64,000 nucleotides of DNA, taken from the NCBI RefSeq assembly GCF_905220565.1, contig NC_059401.1, positions 5,357,001 to 5,421,000 on the forward strand. The letters run 5' to 3'. The notes beneath the pieces were generated by a model. The model saw nothing but the letters and a program-made list of their open reading frames with translations, did not search any database and was not told where the DNA came from. The first letter of the stretch is position 1. The number at the start of each line of letters is the position of its first letter. A program made the translations under genes and the position numbers. This DNA is from Melitaea cinxia. Taxonomy: Eukaryota > Arthropoda > Insecta > Lepidoptera > Nymphalidae. Positions 24,881 to 36,528 of the stretch are shown in pieces.

Positions 24881-25380
24881 GGTTTTTTATATAAGAATGG
24901 GGCACACAAGCAGACGAAGCAATGTGATATATAACGGTTACCGTCGCCCATGGCCTAGAAAAAGATGTAGACACTCGAACTCGCTTGAAAACCCCCAAAT
25001 TTTAGCAAGGTCATTCCACAGTTTGAATGTACGCGGAAAGAATGCGCACGAAGCTCGCAAATTGGTTGTTAACCATTGGTGGACAATTAGTACCACTAGA
25101 CTTCTTGACGTCGAAAGAATGCAGAACACGACAAACGACACTGCTCATAGTGCACATTACGTATCGCGTGCTCGCACCGTGGAATGCTCGATGGTGCTTT
25201 CCCCTCATCATCAAGAGTTGAATTCGACGCGAGAAGAGTGCAAAGAATTTTCGCTTACTTTTTCGCATAATGTGCCAGAAAGCCTTCAGGTTCGCGCAAT
25301 GATGGAAGTGTAGACTAAAAATAGTTACCTTCGACAGCTTTTGTAAGAGACAAAAGGCACGGTTTCCATTTGGAAAGCCC
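24880..25380 (-). pseudogene. 3'-end fragment of a non-LTR retrotransposon ORF2
   Basis: On the minus strand around 25080-24940 the peptide FFPRTFKLWNDLAKIWGFSS followed by EFECLHLFLGHGRR resembles the C-terminal end of jockey/CR1-type reverse transcriptases, where R-.-LWN-LP...F...(Y)DL..FK..V...L.GR is common. Upstream the similarity is spread over different frames. The minus-strand frame 25382-25011 may be part of it. It is a short dead fragment. Confidence 0.5.
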
Positions 25381-25486
25381 AAAAGTCTTTCGCCAATTCT
25401 ACTAGTGTTTGAACTTTGCCCTAGCGATTTACTACCTGTAAGACCTGGAGAAAGCGTTGAATCTCTTCTTCAGGCTATGCGCCTGT

Positions 25487-25516
25487 GAATCCCCCGCATA
25501 TAGATGCGGGAGATTC
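25487..25516. repeat. Perfect-looking hairpin in a GC island
   Basis: GAATC and CCCGCAT (25487-25499) pair with ATGCGGG and GATTC (25504-25516) with one mismatch and a 4-base loop. The arm motif ATCCCCCGCAT recurs near 25563. Confidence 0.75.
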
Positions 25517-26142
25517 ATAGGAATTCACTAATAGTATTAGCCTTACAGGCTGAAGCGAACGATCCCCCGCATCTATTGTTGCATGTCAAGGCTGATAACT
25601 CTCCAGCTTGGAACTACAAGCTCTTTAAATTAGCTTAAAATCTGAAATTTAAAACATTAGGCATGGGAAAGAGCAGAGTTCTAATTTTTTAAACTTTCTT
25701 ATTGTATTTTTTATTAGTATTACGGTAATAATAATCATAATATACTTTTTTGAAATCATTGTATTGAGCCCTTTAATTTGATACCAAAAACAAACAACAC
25801 AGTTATTTACCATAATTATCATTGTTATTTGTTAGCGAAACCCTTCGTTAGCCCAGGTTTGCACAGTGTTACAATAAAAAACGCATATACAAATACGGTT
25901 CTATTGTAGTTATGAAAAGAGAAATTATTTAATTTTGTTAATACGAATTTTAGAAAATATCGACTAAAAATTACATCACTAGTGTATCGATATAATTATC
26001 GACTATGAGGCATCACTTCGCTGGCGTATATACGTATTGCTTTGACTCTTCCCTCCCCCAGACCTATCCCCCAAAAAGCAAGAAAGGGACAACTGCAGCT
26101 CAGACCGTTTTAGGTAGATAATTTTTGACCAAAACAGTGTTT

Positions 26143-26455
26143 CGTAGTCGACTGTTTTCTCCTCAGAACATGGCAATTTTTTTTTAAATTTTTTTTTTAG
26201 AAAATAAAAGAAGACTTCGGCTATGCCCCTATGTTCTCATTTTTTTTTAAATATGCATATATTTTTTTTAATGAGTGTTTGAAAATGTACAAAAAATTAT
26301 GCAATATTTCGAGTTTTTGAAGTCTCCTAATTCCTAAGATAATAAGAATATGAAAAAAATCAAAACATAGGGGCATGGTCATGGCAGCAAAGAGTTCTAT
26401 GTCACAAAAATATTTGATCTAGTGTCATTATCCAGGGAGAAAACAGTCGACTACG
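26143..26455. mobile_element. Foldback/MITE-like element with 20-bp inverted ends
   Basis: CGTAGTCGACTGTTTTCTCC at 26143-26162 is the exact reverse complement of 26436-26455. Inside, GCCCCTATGTTCTCA (about 26225) and AAACATAGGGGCATGG (about 26363) also pair. It is non-coding, and I recall this terminal sequence from many lepidopteran loci. Confidence 0.7.
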
Positions 26456-26476
26456 TTTGTATGGAGAAAGAGCCTG

Positions 26477-26532
26477 AATTGTTCCTGTTCCACGCGGACG
26501 AAGTCGCGGACGAAGTCGCGGGCAGTAGCTAG
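26477..26532 (+). mobile_element. Helitron-like 3' end
   Basis: A short direct repeat GCGGACGAAGTC, then GCGGGCAGTAGCTAG followed by T. A CTAG terminus with a GC-rich hairpin just inside fits a Helitron 3' end. Its 5' end is not identified. Confidence 0.45.
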
Positions 26533-26716
26533 TTAATTATATAATTTAAAATTTATATTATCAAAACGTGACACAGGTAGGCGTGACACATACTTTAAAA
26601 AAATCACGGTCCATTGTACTTTTGACATCTTAATATCTATTGGTATTTTCATAATGCTTGTATCATGTGTGTATATTTACAAAAAAAAAGAATGATAGTA
26701 GTACCTATATACTTAC

Positions 26717-26873
26717 AAGAAAACAGGAAAACAGTATAGCAGCTACGGTCCTGTCAGCCATAGTCGCGTGGATGTTTATGATAACCAGGTCGTTGATAGT
26801 CAAGAACAGAAGCAAAAAGAAGCCAAATATATGCGTCCATATGTTCATAGTTTCGTTAGTCCACCAGAATATG
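26717..26873 (-). CDS. PAQR3: PAQR3-like receptor, coding exon 3 (helix 1)
   Basis: The acceptor TTTCTTTCAG is followed by C, completing a Ser codon split with exon 2, then IFWWTNETMNIWTHIFGFFL: the signature PAQR motif (NET-NIWTH--GF) leading into the first membrane helix. The donor GTAAGT is at 26716. 157 nt, ending in phase 0 at CFL, the start of helix 2. The following intron is 15.5 kb and full of transposons. Confidence 0.93.
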
Positions 26874-28431
26874 CTGAAAGAAATAAGTTGATTTACTCCA
26901 CTGGTTGCTGTCATGTGTTAGTAGCGAAGATTTATACCCCTGGTTATATTACAGAATTATTTAAAATATAGCAAAACTAAATAAAAAACCAAATACAAGT
27001 TCAAATTTAAAGGTGCTAAGGATTCTTCGGACACACAAATTGTGTAGGTACCTACTTAAGATTTCGTTCGAAACAAATACGTCATAAACGTAACTCGTTA
27101 TCTGTACTCTCATACTAATTACCTACTGTTATTTTTTACTTTATTCAAGAGTTAAAGAGATCCTGTATACAAGTAGACAAATTGTGCAACCTTAATTACT
27201 AGCATTTTTTTGATAGTGAACACTAAAAAACTATTTTACTGAATGTAACAGTAAACTTTGTGAGTGTTCTTTAATGTTTCCAAATATGTCTAGACACACA
27301 AAAAAACAGTTGTTACTTACACAGAAACAATTTCTAATTTTCTATACATTATTGTGAAAAGTGACACCTTAAGTTGAAAACGGAATAACAGGTATGTTTG
27401 TTTGCATAGTTATAAAAAACTTAATTTATTGATAGTATCTTTAAAAAGCTTTTAAAATAATTAGCAATAATATGCTTTATCTATATGTATCTTCAATAAA
27501 TCTTTACCAAAGATATACGTGTAAATAAATAGACTATTTTTGTAAATATAATATTCTACTTTTATAAAAGCAAGCTTGAGTCAGTCAATCAGTGACTGAA
27601 TTTCAAGCTCGAATCATTTAGACTTAATAAAAAAAAATTAAAAATGAAATTAGAAAATAAGTAGAGCATTGTTACTTATTAGAATAAAAAAGTTAAAGTA
27701 TTAAAAAAAAAAACCAAAAGAAAGAAAGAAGAAATAACTTAAAAGATAAGGCTTGAATATTTAATTTTATTAGTAATCACCCACCAGTGGTCGAAATTTG
27801 ACCATAATTAATATATACTAATATTATAAAAAGGAAAGATTTGATTGTTTATTTGCATTGAATAGGCTCCGAAACTACTAAACTAATTTGAACATTTTTT
27901 TACTGTTGGGACGCTACACTACCCGCGAGTGACATAGGCTATAGTATATTAAAAAAAAAATTAAGGGAAAAAAACATTTGGAATTTTTTTGTTAAATACC
28001 CGTGAGAACCTGGGGTGGGATGCTACTTTTAATGAATTTTTTATGCATAATTTAAAAAAAAAAATAATAGAATTCTGCACTCCTTCTCTATATAAACTAT
28101 AAGTGTGTGAAATTTCATACTCCTCTGTCACAATTTTCGTAAAAAGGGATACAAAGTTTTTGCTTCACGTATTAATATATATATTTATTGCTTATCTGCT
28201 TGTCCTTTTTAGTTTATTTATTTTGTACTTTATAAAACCAAGCTGCAAATATTCAATAAAAATATTTCTAAGAAGTTGGTTACTAAATTAATTAATAATT
28301 ACTTTTCACATCAAATTATGTAAATGTATGAAATAAATAACTTTAAAAGAAGACACTCAAAATTGAATATAATATACTAATATATAATACACAAAATCAG
28401 ACATATAAATTGTAACAAAATACTAAATTAC
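26874..28431. other. PAQR3 intron 2
   Basis: 1558 bp between exons 3 and 2. It holds a Lep1-like element at 27812-28030 (listed separately); the rest is AT-rich. Confidence 0.6.
27812..28030 (+). mobile_element. Diverged Helitron/Lep1-like element
   Basis: ATACTAATATTATAAAAAGG, a TTTGATTGTTTATTTGC block, AGGCTCCGAAACTACTAAAC and a CCCGCGAGTGACATAGGCTA block match the order in the element at 22496, with more decay. Confidence 0.5.
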
Positions 28432-28655
28432 CTTTCCCAGCAGAGCTTGGTTGGTAGAAGTTTTCTGTAGCCATCCCTTATAAAAGGATTATGTTGCAAG
28501 TACACAGGTGCTTCCTCATATTTTAATAGTTTTCTATAATTTATATACTCCACGTCTTCATCTGTGAGGTTGTTGTTATCTTGCAGTTTCTTACCCCGTC
28601 TGAGCAATGTACTAGTTTGACAGTATTCTTTTTCTTGATTGCAGTCATCGTCTAA
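28432..28655 (-). CDS. PAQR3: PAQR3-like receptor, coding exon 2
   Basis: The acceptor TTAAG precedes 28655 and the donor GTAATT follows 28432; 224 nt ending in phase 2. It encodes the acidic cytosolic N-terminal domain, finishing EAPVYLQHNPFIRDGYRKLL, which closely parallels the pre-helix segment of PAQR3 (a P-V-L..NP-I-DGYR pattern). An alternative AG four bases on puts the exon in a frame with a stop, which decides the boundary. The intron to exon 1 is 289 bp. Confidence 0.9.
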
Positions 28656-28944
28656 CTTAAATATTATTTTTTTATAAATTATATTGACATATTATAATAA
28701 GTTTTTTTTTATTTTTTGAAAATACAATATATAAAGTTGAGTGTTATATTATTTTTTTCATACTAAATATACATATATTGCAGATACAAATGTTTTCTCT
28801 TCTTATTATTCCTATCTTATTAGAGAATTCACTAAACCTTTCATCGGTATTTTATGTGTAACTATTTCTAGCAGGTTCTTTGATAAATGATACGTAAAAA
28901 CTAAAGTAATATAATCACAGGTAAGAATTTAAAAAAACACTTAC

Positions 28945-29016
28945 TTTTGGTATTGGCATAAATTCTACAGTTTCAGCTTGGCATTCACTAACTTTTCTTG
29001 TCATAGTTAAAGTCAT
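28945..29016 (-). CDS. PAQR3: PAQR3-like receptor, coding exon 1 (start)
   Basis: This is the first coding exon of a progestin/adipoQ-receptor family protein; human PAQR3 is a Golgi membrane protein that tethers Raf kinase. ATG at 29016-29014 gives MTLTMTRKVSE..., 24 codons, ending in phase 0 before a GTAAGT donor (28944). A second in-frame ATG lies four codons on. The exons found join without frame conflict to 202 residues: a cytosolic N-terminus, then three of seven helices. The family is about 310 residues long, so about 110 residues (helices 4-7 and the late His motif) are missing, probably beyond the left edge. Exon 1 alone is not diagnostic; it is placed by frame, splice sites and position. 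Confidence 0.75.
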
Positions 29017-30479
29017 GTTGCAAAATACGTTAATTAAGTATTTATTCCAAAAATTATTTGGGTATTTTAACTAAAAAACACTTGTACCATTTGTAACTTT
29101 TCTATTTAAATGCACGATCACAAGTTTTAAATATATAAGAGACAAAATAATAATAATAGATATATATTTAATTTAATCGGTTAATCGTAATGTTGTTTTT
29201 AAAATATACAATAACGACACAACCTAACCAAACGTAATATTCTATGAAACTGTCAAGAAACTGTTTGAAATTTGAATCCTAAACTTCTGTGTAATGAATT
29301 CTGCATCTCTGTCTCTATCAATCTATCTCTGTCATCGGTTAAATTCCTTGTGACGTACACGGTACGATTGTAACAGAAAGACGTAAAGGACGTAGATGTG
29401 GCATTTTGAATGTAGCACACAATCTATACATTAATGCACACAATTACACTGCATTCTGTCAAACTGTCAAACACCACAAACCAAGAAAGTCGATGTTAAT
29501 ACCTCAAAGAGTATAATAATCGATACCTCATATCCCTCACATCCAAAAAATTGTATAATATTTTAAGTATTACTATACTCTGTGATCCTTGCTCATATCC
29601 AGGCTCCATGGATGAAGTATACTCTACTTCATCCTAGTCCAGGCTCATTTCAATCAAGTCCTCACTTGACTAAAAATTTATAATCACAGATAATGTATTT
29701 ATTATCGATCATCTAATGTTGCCATAAAGTCCTTACAATCTTAAATTGAACAAATTTTATCAAGTTGTCGCAAGTCGCAACATTATCTAAATGCAAAAAC
29801 ATAAAAGTATAAAACCTTTACAATATTAGTAATATAAAACTATAAATAAATTGACAATTTACAGCATACCCACTTAAAACACAAAAGGTCAAAATGCACC
29901 CGTATGAAAAAACCCATACATATATAAAAATTATAAATCGACTAATTGTCAACTACAATTAAAATTGGAACAGTATCGATATCTTTGCCGACACGTATCT
30001 CCAATCAACCGATGTTGTCAACTTATTGAAACGAATTAATCATAACATAAACGCAATTTAGAATGTTTCTTGTAGCTTTTTATTTTCGTCTTGTACTCTT
30101 TTTTGCACTCCTCAGCAGGATCACTGTCAAATTTATATTTTTTATGACTGTAGGCCACTTTATTTCTGCCGCCCCATGTACATACCTTTCTAAAGGGGCC
30201 CCTTTACTGCAAATGGAAAATTATTAAATAAACGAATGAATTAGTCATTAAGAAACAGAGAGACTTTTATCCTCTGAAATCAAGTGACCGTCCTCTGAAA
30301 TCTGCCGCCCCTAGGCTGGCCTATACAGCCTATTTATAAATCCAGGACTGAACAATTTAAATTTTACAGCTATTTTGTACTTTTTTTCTTCTTTTACGTT
30401 AAAATTTAACTACCACTATAATTAATTATTTTTTTAATAATTCTTTAATAACAAAATAATCTACACTAAATTATAATGA
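29017..30479. other. PAQR3 5' flank and intergenic DNA
   Basis: The first few hundred bases upstream of 29016 should hold the PAQR3 5' UTR and promoter. I see no clear TATA box there. A fragment at 30150-30350 (GCCGCCCCTAGGCTGGC, CTATTTATAAATCCAGGACT) resembles an end region of ZMYM-type hAT elements, without its partner end. Confidence 0.4.
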
Positions 30480-31160
30480 CTACCCGCGAGTGGACACGCA
30501 TGGGTCGAAAGGAGAAGAAGGTTCAATAACTTTTTAAATTTTAGTTGCTTCCAATGGTAACGCCCAGTACCTTCAAGTTAGTATAAAATCTGACCACACA
30601 CCACGCCTCAGCCAGTTTGCACTCGGTACTCGGGGTATAATAACGTGTAAAGTGAGTATGGGTCATTTCGACCCACGTGCGACGTCTTTTGTACGTAAAT
30701 TATTTACTATCGTCATACTACGAAAAGTGTTCTTACGGAGAGATGAAGGATTACCCCTCATATCCATTAATACAGAGCAAGATCTAAAGAACCTCTATAC
30801 AGATGAAGATTGACTACTAGCTGTCGTTTGTTATAATTATAAAGATATAACTGAAATTATAATGATGACTCTTACATACATCTCTTAAAAACTTATACAG
30901 TTATATTTATAATATTGTATTTTAATTACACTAAACATAATACAGACATAAAACTTATATATACACAAACCAAATCTCATCTAAACTATTCACACTAGAT
31001 ATAACGTTTATTCACATATACAAAAAACACTTGGATAAGTCGTTGGTTTATATAATTAAAAAAATTTCACACCTATCAACATACAAAATGTAGATAATAG
31101 CACTAACATTACACGTAAATACATATTTGATAGAAAACAGTATACTAATATTATTAAAGG
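30480..31160 (+). other. Possible transposon 5' region with promoter-like signals
   Basis: GGGTCGAAA and TTTCGACCC palindromic pieces (30502, 30670), a TATAAAA at about 30581 and a CAGTTTGCACTCGG initiator-like block about 30 bp on look like a promoter. A short frame from ATG 30659 (MGHFDPRATSFVRKLF) ends at TGA near 30811. It may be the 5' part of the piggyBac-like element at 37450 or of the LINE. Neither is proven. Confidence 0.3.
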
Positions 31161-31161
31161 C

Positions 31162-31990
31162 TTGCAATATACTAACCCTTTAACAGTCTTAACGTTAAAT
31201 ATTTGTAGCATTAATTGCAATATTGATCGATTTTTGGTCTTTTTGGAAAGTCTGAAAGAAGAAATTGATATTCTAGTATTAACAGAATGCTGGACAGGAG
31301 AACTCAATGAACCTCCTGAAATAATAAACTATAAATTGTTTTACACAAAACGAAAATTAAATAAGAATGATGGGGTCGTGGTATACGTTTGTAAAACTAT
31401 TAATGTAACCGTATGTGAAGAATTAATACAGGATGGCAACTGCTTAATTGTTATAATAGAAAACTTTACTATTTATATGTACATATAGACCTCCCTCTTT
31501 TACTAACCCTCTCTTTTTTATTGATTCCTTAAATAGCATCTTAAGTAATATAAAAACAAAAAATATACTACTAGTTGGCGATATTAATATTAACATATTA
31601 CCTAAACAAACAAATGATCGGTACACTAATATCTATTTATCACAACTGGCGTACTATGGTCTTATACCAGCAATCGACAAACCGACTGGAAAACAGAAAA
31701 CGTGTATAGATCACTTCATGTTAAAAACACGCAAACAATGGCAATCTTTTGTATTTGATGAGTTAACTGACCATTCTCCAATTTTGATCACCATAGACAA
31801 CTCTAAAACGACTACGACAGAAATAAATTTTCATATTAAAACAAAAATTGATTATGAAAGTATTAAGAATGCATTATCTACCACTACATGGGACGAATTT
31901 TATAAAATAACAGATACTAACAACGCTGCAGAATTTTTAATACGTAAGCTAAAAACAATACACATAAGTTACATAAAAATCTCAAAATGA
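31162..31990 (+). pseudogene. LINE apurinic-type endonuclease domain, frameshifted
   Basis: LTVLTLNICSINCNIDRFLV and DILVLTECW (about 31180-31290) are the opening strands of an AP-like endonuclease with its metal-binding Glu. After a stop near 31486 another frame gives ILLVGDININ (about 31565-31600, catalytic Asp/Asn), and ELTDHSPILITI (about 31760) carries the final Asp-His pair. All expected motifs survive in order but in more than one frame. Confidence 0.8.
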
Positions 31991-32120
31991 GTCCGGATAG
32001 TGATTCTATTAAAAAACATTATATAAATTATAGGAATCTATGTAATAAAGTAATTAAAAATGTAAAAAAGAAATATTATGAAACACGGTTTACTAAATTT
32101 TCAGGTATTTTCATAATAAA

Positions 32121-33361
32121 ATGACATGGAAGCTCATCAAAGAGGTTGGCAATGTTACTGAGCAACCAAAATTGGCGAGCTCACTTCTAAATCTTAAAAA
32201 AAACTACAATGAATCTCTTTATGACGTTAACACATATTTTGGTTCTGTTGGTATAAATCTGGCCGGTAACATTTTAGAAAAACTAAAAACTACAGACAAT
32301 CTTTTGGCTGCTAAAGTGAAATCCCGCAGTAACCAACCTTATTATTATTCTATGCTTCCAACCGATTCCATGGAAATCCGTGACATAATAAGTGGTCTTA
32401 ACAGGGACAGTGCTCCCGGATGGGATGGTATTTCTACTAGAATATTAAATGTATCCAAAGATGTCCTAGCGGGACCTATAGCTCATCTCTGTAACTTAAG
32501 CTTTGAGATGGGTATCTTTCCTAAGATATTCAAAATTGCTATAATAATACCTGTGTACAAAAATGGTAATGAATCTTTGCCCTCTAACCATAGGCCTATC
32601 TCACTCATAACACCACTCAGTAAAATAATAGAGAAGGTTGTTCATAAAAGACTTACACAATATATGGAGAAATACAATCTTTATGATTGAGTATTTTAAT
32701 GATATATGCAATTTACTATGTCATGGAACTGATACTGTTATGTTTGCAGATGATACAGTTTTTCTTTTTAGAGGAAATAATTGGGAGACAGAATTCGAAC
32801 ATGCTTAAAGAGGTCTAAAGAAAATTTCTGCTTGGCTAGAAGACAATCTCTTGAGTTTAAATATTAACAAAACTCATTATATTACGTTTTGTAAAACGGA
32901 TGCTACAAAACCTAGTAATAATCTTAAGCTGAAAATACATACCTACCCATGCAATAGAGATTTACTAAGCCCTAAGTTATGTAACTGTCCACACCTGTCC
33001 AAAAGTGATAAAATCAAATACCTTGGAATAATATTAGATTATAAGTTAACTTGGGAACTGCAAATATCTAATCTTTCAAATAGAATAAGGAAATTGATAT
33101 ACGTGTTTAAGAACTTGAGAGAAAATGTACACGAAAAACTCATGATGCGTATATACAAGGCACTTGCAGAAAGTTTAATTATGTATTGTATCAGTTCGTG
33201 GGGGAGCTTCAAAAACATACTTCTTAGAAGCCGAAAGAGCACAAAAAGCACTACTTAAAGTCATTAAAGGCCTACCATACAGATTCTCGACATCAGAATT
33301 ACACAAGAAATGTGAAGTACTTACTGTAAGAAAATTATACGTCTTACAATCCTTGCGTAGA
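32121..33361 (+). pseudogene. LINE reverse transcriptase domain, internal deletion
   Basis: DSAPGWDGISTRIL, IIPVYKNGN and NHRPISLITPLSKIIEKVVH (32400-32640) are fingers and palm motifs. The frame ends at 32690 and continues in another frame with TVMFADDTVFLF (about 32740), the catalytic Asp-Asp. The roughly 60-70 residues normally between these motifs are missing, so there was a deletion near 32690. WLEDNLLSLNINKTHYITF and KIKYLGIILDYKL follow as thumb-side motifs. At 33361 the frame is cut by the hAT insertion and resumes at 36733. Confidence 0.85.
33354..33361. repeat. Left target duplication of second hAT
   Basis: TGCGTAGA, repeated at 36725-36732. Removing one copy with the element restores a continuous LINE frame. 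Confidence 0.92.
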
Positions 33362-33639
33362 CAGTGGCGTAGCGTAGTGGGGGCGGGGGGGGCGGCCCGC
33401 CCCGGGCGGCACTTTTTAGGGGGCGGCAAAATTGAACAACACTTAAATAATAAAAACAATTAGTAAATACTAGCGGCCCGGTACGTGCTTCGCTACGTAT
33501 AAAGTGAAATAATAAAAAAAAATTACATAAAATTCATTTATTAATACAAAAAAAAAAAAAAAAAAAAATTGCTAGGCTATTTTAAAACTTAATCCAAAAC
33601 ATTTGGATAACCAGTATTTTTTGTTTTTCCATTTTGAGA

Positions 33640-35270
33640 AGCAATAGTCGAAGACTTTTTCGTAGTCCACAAATGCCATACACAGCGGCTGATTATATTC
33701 TTCTGTCTTTTGTATAATCTATTGAACAGTATGAATGTGGTCTACAGTGCTGTAGTCATTTCGAAACCTCGCTGCTCCGGTAGTTGGAATTCGTCGAGTC
33801 TTCTGGCGAGACGATTCGTAACAACAATCGAAAACAGCTTATAGATATGGCTCAGAAGTGAGATCAATGTGTAATTCTTTGACAGAGACTTGTCGCCTCT
33901 CTTAAAGAACAGCACCAAACACACTACTGGACCACACCTCCGGCGTGGTACCTCGGTGGGTGACGGCGTGAAAGAGTCTCACCAAGACTTTTAGGGTAGG
34001 TCACCCTGCGGCTTTAAGTAGCTCAGTCGTAACTAAGTCATCCCTATTCTGCTCAATCAGAGTAGCAATCTCTCTCGTATTTGAGCAGTGGAGGTCTCGG
34101 CGTACAAGTTTTCGTATCTTCTTGGAAAGAGCCCTCTGTTCTGGCGAAGCTGCTTGAGCAGTGAGCAACTCGCGCCTCCACCACACTAGATCCAAGGCTT
34201 CGGAAGAGAGTTGGACTGCTTTGTTGACTTCGTCAGCTAAAGTGCCTACGACCTAGTGTACACACCGTCTTCACCACGTTGTCGGTCATCTCTTCCACGT
34301 TGCCAGTAGTTTCCAGCGAATCGAATCGGTTTTGGTGTTCCCATTGAAACTGCTCGGAGCCACATAGTAATTGGGGCAGCGTACGTCGGAGAGTAGATTT
34401 CACTAAGCGGGCCCGCTCTTTTCGGAGGTATATATTTAAAGTGCTCCGCAATAACCGGTGGTTACTGCCAGTGTTAAACCAATTAACCAAGGAGACATCT
34501 CTGAATATATGCCTTTTATCCGCTATGATGAATCTATCTCGTTCCTCGTCATAGTGTTGGGGCTTTGCCATGTACACCGCCTTTGGGGCTTCTTCTTAAA
34601 AAAAAGAATTCATCAAGAAGAGCCCCTCTGACTCGTAGTAGTTGACGAGCATCTGCCCCCTGCGATTCCTGCGCCCCTACCCGCGTGGCCCGATCCTTGA
34701 TTCGTCGCGGTCTTGTATTCCCACTTTAGCGTTGAAGGCTCCCATAACAACGTTGTAGAAGGCCGAAGTAGTCCCATGCATGGCCCTAGTAATATCGTCA
34801 TACAAGGCTTCGACTTCATTGTCAGATTGTGCTGAGGTCGGCGCATAGAGCTGTATCACTTCTAGGGAGTACCTGTCAGTGAGTTTAAGTACAAGGTACG
34901 CTACCCGGGTCGACACATTGCTGACTTCCACAACGTTGTTAGTGAGAGTCTTGTGGACCAGAAAATCGACGCCACCTTGGGAAAGCCCATCACCTTCACG
35001 GAAGCAGAACAAGTGCCCGGAGTCCAGGATCATCGTGTCTTCGCCCTCTCTTCAAACTTCAGACAACCCCAGTATGCTTCACTTAAGTTTAAGTTTAAGA
35101 TTCGGTTTTACTTCCAGTTCGGTAAGGTTGTGGTCCAGCCGTAACATGCCTCCATTATACGTAACCGGTACGTAGTACCTGTAGTTTTGAGTGGCAGCCT
35201 CCCGTATCCCGGTGATCCTCAGCACCCTCCGCCCCACCGTTACCGCGGCCGCTGCTGTAGCCGGGAATAG
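33640..35270 (-). pseudogene. RTE-type non-LTR retrotransposon fragment (endonuclease plus start of RT)
   Basis: Minus strand. The endonuclease part (about 35033-34680) has GGVDFLVHKTLTNNVVEVSN, VIQLYAPTSAQSDNEVEALY and a MGAFNAKVG motif (GDFNAKVG in active relatives). The linker follows at about 34577-34000 and the RT begins near 33920 with SKNYTLISLLSHIYKLFSI, EQRGF and, in another frame, AFVDYEK-like residues near 33690, where it breaks off. Such sequences are often mis-annotated as craniofacial development protein 2. Several frames and stops show it is dead. It lies antisense inside the hAT. Confidence 0.8.
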
Positions 35271-35299
35271 TGGGGCTACCGAGAACTGAGGGCCTAAAA

Positions 35300-35497
35300 T
35301 TCTACCGCGAACTCATGAGGGTTTTTGCCCATAGTCACTACGCTGGGTAGGCGGGTTGGTGACCGCAGGGCTAGCTTTGTCGCACCGAAGACGCTGCTGC
35401 TAGTCTTCGGTTGTGTATTTAAAAAGCTAGCTGTAGGATGGCTATACCGCCATCGGTCGGCTTCACTAGTTCCACAGTGGTATTGGAACTTTGCTAT
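35300..35497 (+). repeat. 'Tgctggacat' repeat, 5' piece, split by an insertion
   Basis: CATAGTCACTACGCTGGGTA, GGTTGGTGACCGCAGGG and CCGCCATCGGTCGGCTTC match the family. It stops in TTGGAACTTTGCTAT and resumes at 36529. Confidence 0.8.
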
Positions 35498-36528
35498 TTC
35501 ATATTATTAACTAGCTGACCCGGCAAACGTTGTTTTGCCAATAAACTATCTACTATAATATAAGTGTGCGGGGATTTACTTATAAACGAAAGCGTTGTAG
35601 ACAATGAAAGTATGCTTTATTTAGTGCACAGAAAAATTAAAATAATACGTATAGCAGTTACTGCTACGATCGGTACACAAATAAAACCAAAAAAAAACAA
35701 TGGCCGAAAACAGTATAGTGAGTAAGACAGGAGACCGGCTTTATTCTCATCCCTACTCCGTGATGTTTGCTGGATGAGAGGTGACAACGTAATGTAGACA
35801 TCTAGCGGGGATAACTGATCGATTGATAGTTATCGACCGGCGAAGGCAGGAGATCAAATTGAATTGAGAAAAAAAATCACAATTAAAGGAAATTATTAAA
35901 AATAATAAAAAATAAAAATTGCGATGGAAAAATAGGGCTTGATGGTAGAAAGGTTGAAAATTAAGAGTAATATATTTTTTTTTAATTCTAAGTCATGACA
36001 AAATAAAAATAAAAATCCTGCCAAAAAAATTAAAGTTTATAATTAACAAATAAAATATAGGGGTTGATCGTAGAAGGTTGAAAATTTAGGGTTGTATGAA
36101 TTTTTTAATGTTGTATCATAAAAAAATAAAAATATAAATAATTTATCTAAAAATAAAAAAAAAATAAAAAAAATAGGGGTGGACTACCCTTAACATTTAG
36201 GGGGATGAAAAATAGATGTTGTTCGATTCTCAGACCTACCCAATATGCACACAAAATTTCATGAGAATCGGTCTAGCCGTTTCGGAAGAGTTTAACTACA
36301 AACACCGCGACACGAGAATTTTATATATTAGATTAATTTATTTATTTTACATTAAATAGTATGTCTTAATAATTATCACTAATCTAATAAAATCTAATAA
36401 GTACTATTAATTATTTTGTATTGTTATTTAATTGATTGAAATTTTGATTTGGGCAAATGGAGATAAGGATTGATGAATTTTGCATGGAATTAAATAAAGC
36501 TTTATCATTATTATTATTATTATTATTA
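35498..36528 (+). mobile_element. LINE 3'-end insertion with (ATT)n tail, hosting a Helitron
   Basis: The insert ends AATTAAATAAAGCTTTATC followed by about ten ATT units, the kind of tail used by some insect LINEs. It is flanked by TTGGAACTTTGCTAT (35483-35497) and TTGGAACTTTTCTAT (36529-36543), a 15-bp target duplication with one mismatch. Most of its length is a Helitron (35511-36332). Confidence 0.65.
35511..36332 (-). mobile_element. Non-autonomous Helitron, intact ends
   Basis: On the minus strand it starts TCTAATATATAAAATTCTCG and ends GGGTCAGCTAG, inserted between A and T: the 5' TC, 3' CTRR and A/T target rules of Helitrons. A 6-bp stem (GGCAAA 35522-35527 with TTTGCC 35534-35539) lies about 11 bases inside the CTAG end. 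About 820 bp, no Rep/helicase. Confidence 0.85.

Noticed and set aside
24879..25313. 144-codon plus-strand frame
   Set aside because: The opposite strand carries recognisable LINE C-terminal residues; the plus frame has no known domain.
31056..31307. Minus-strand frame over the LINE start
   Set aside because: Shadow of the plus-strand endonuclease domain.
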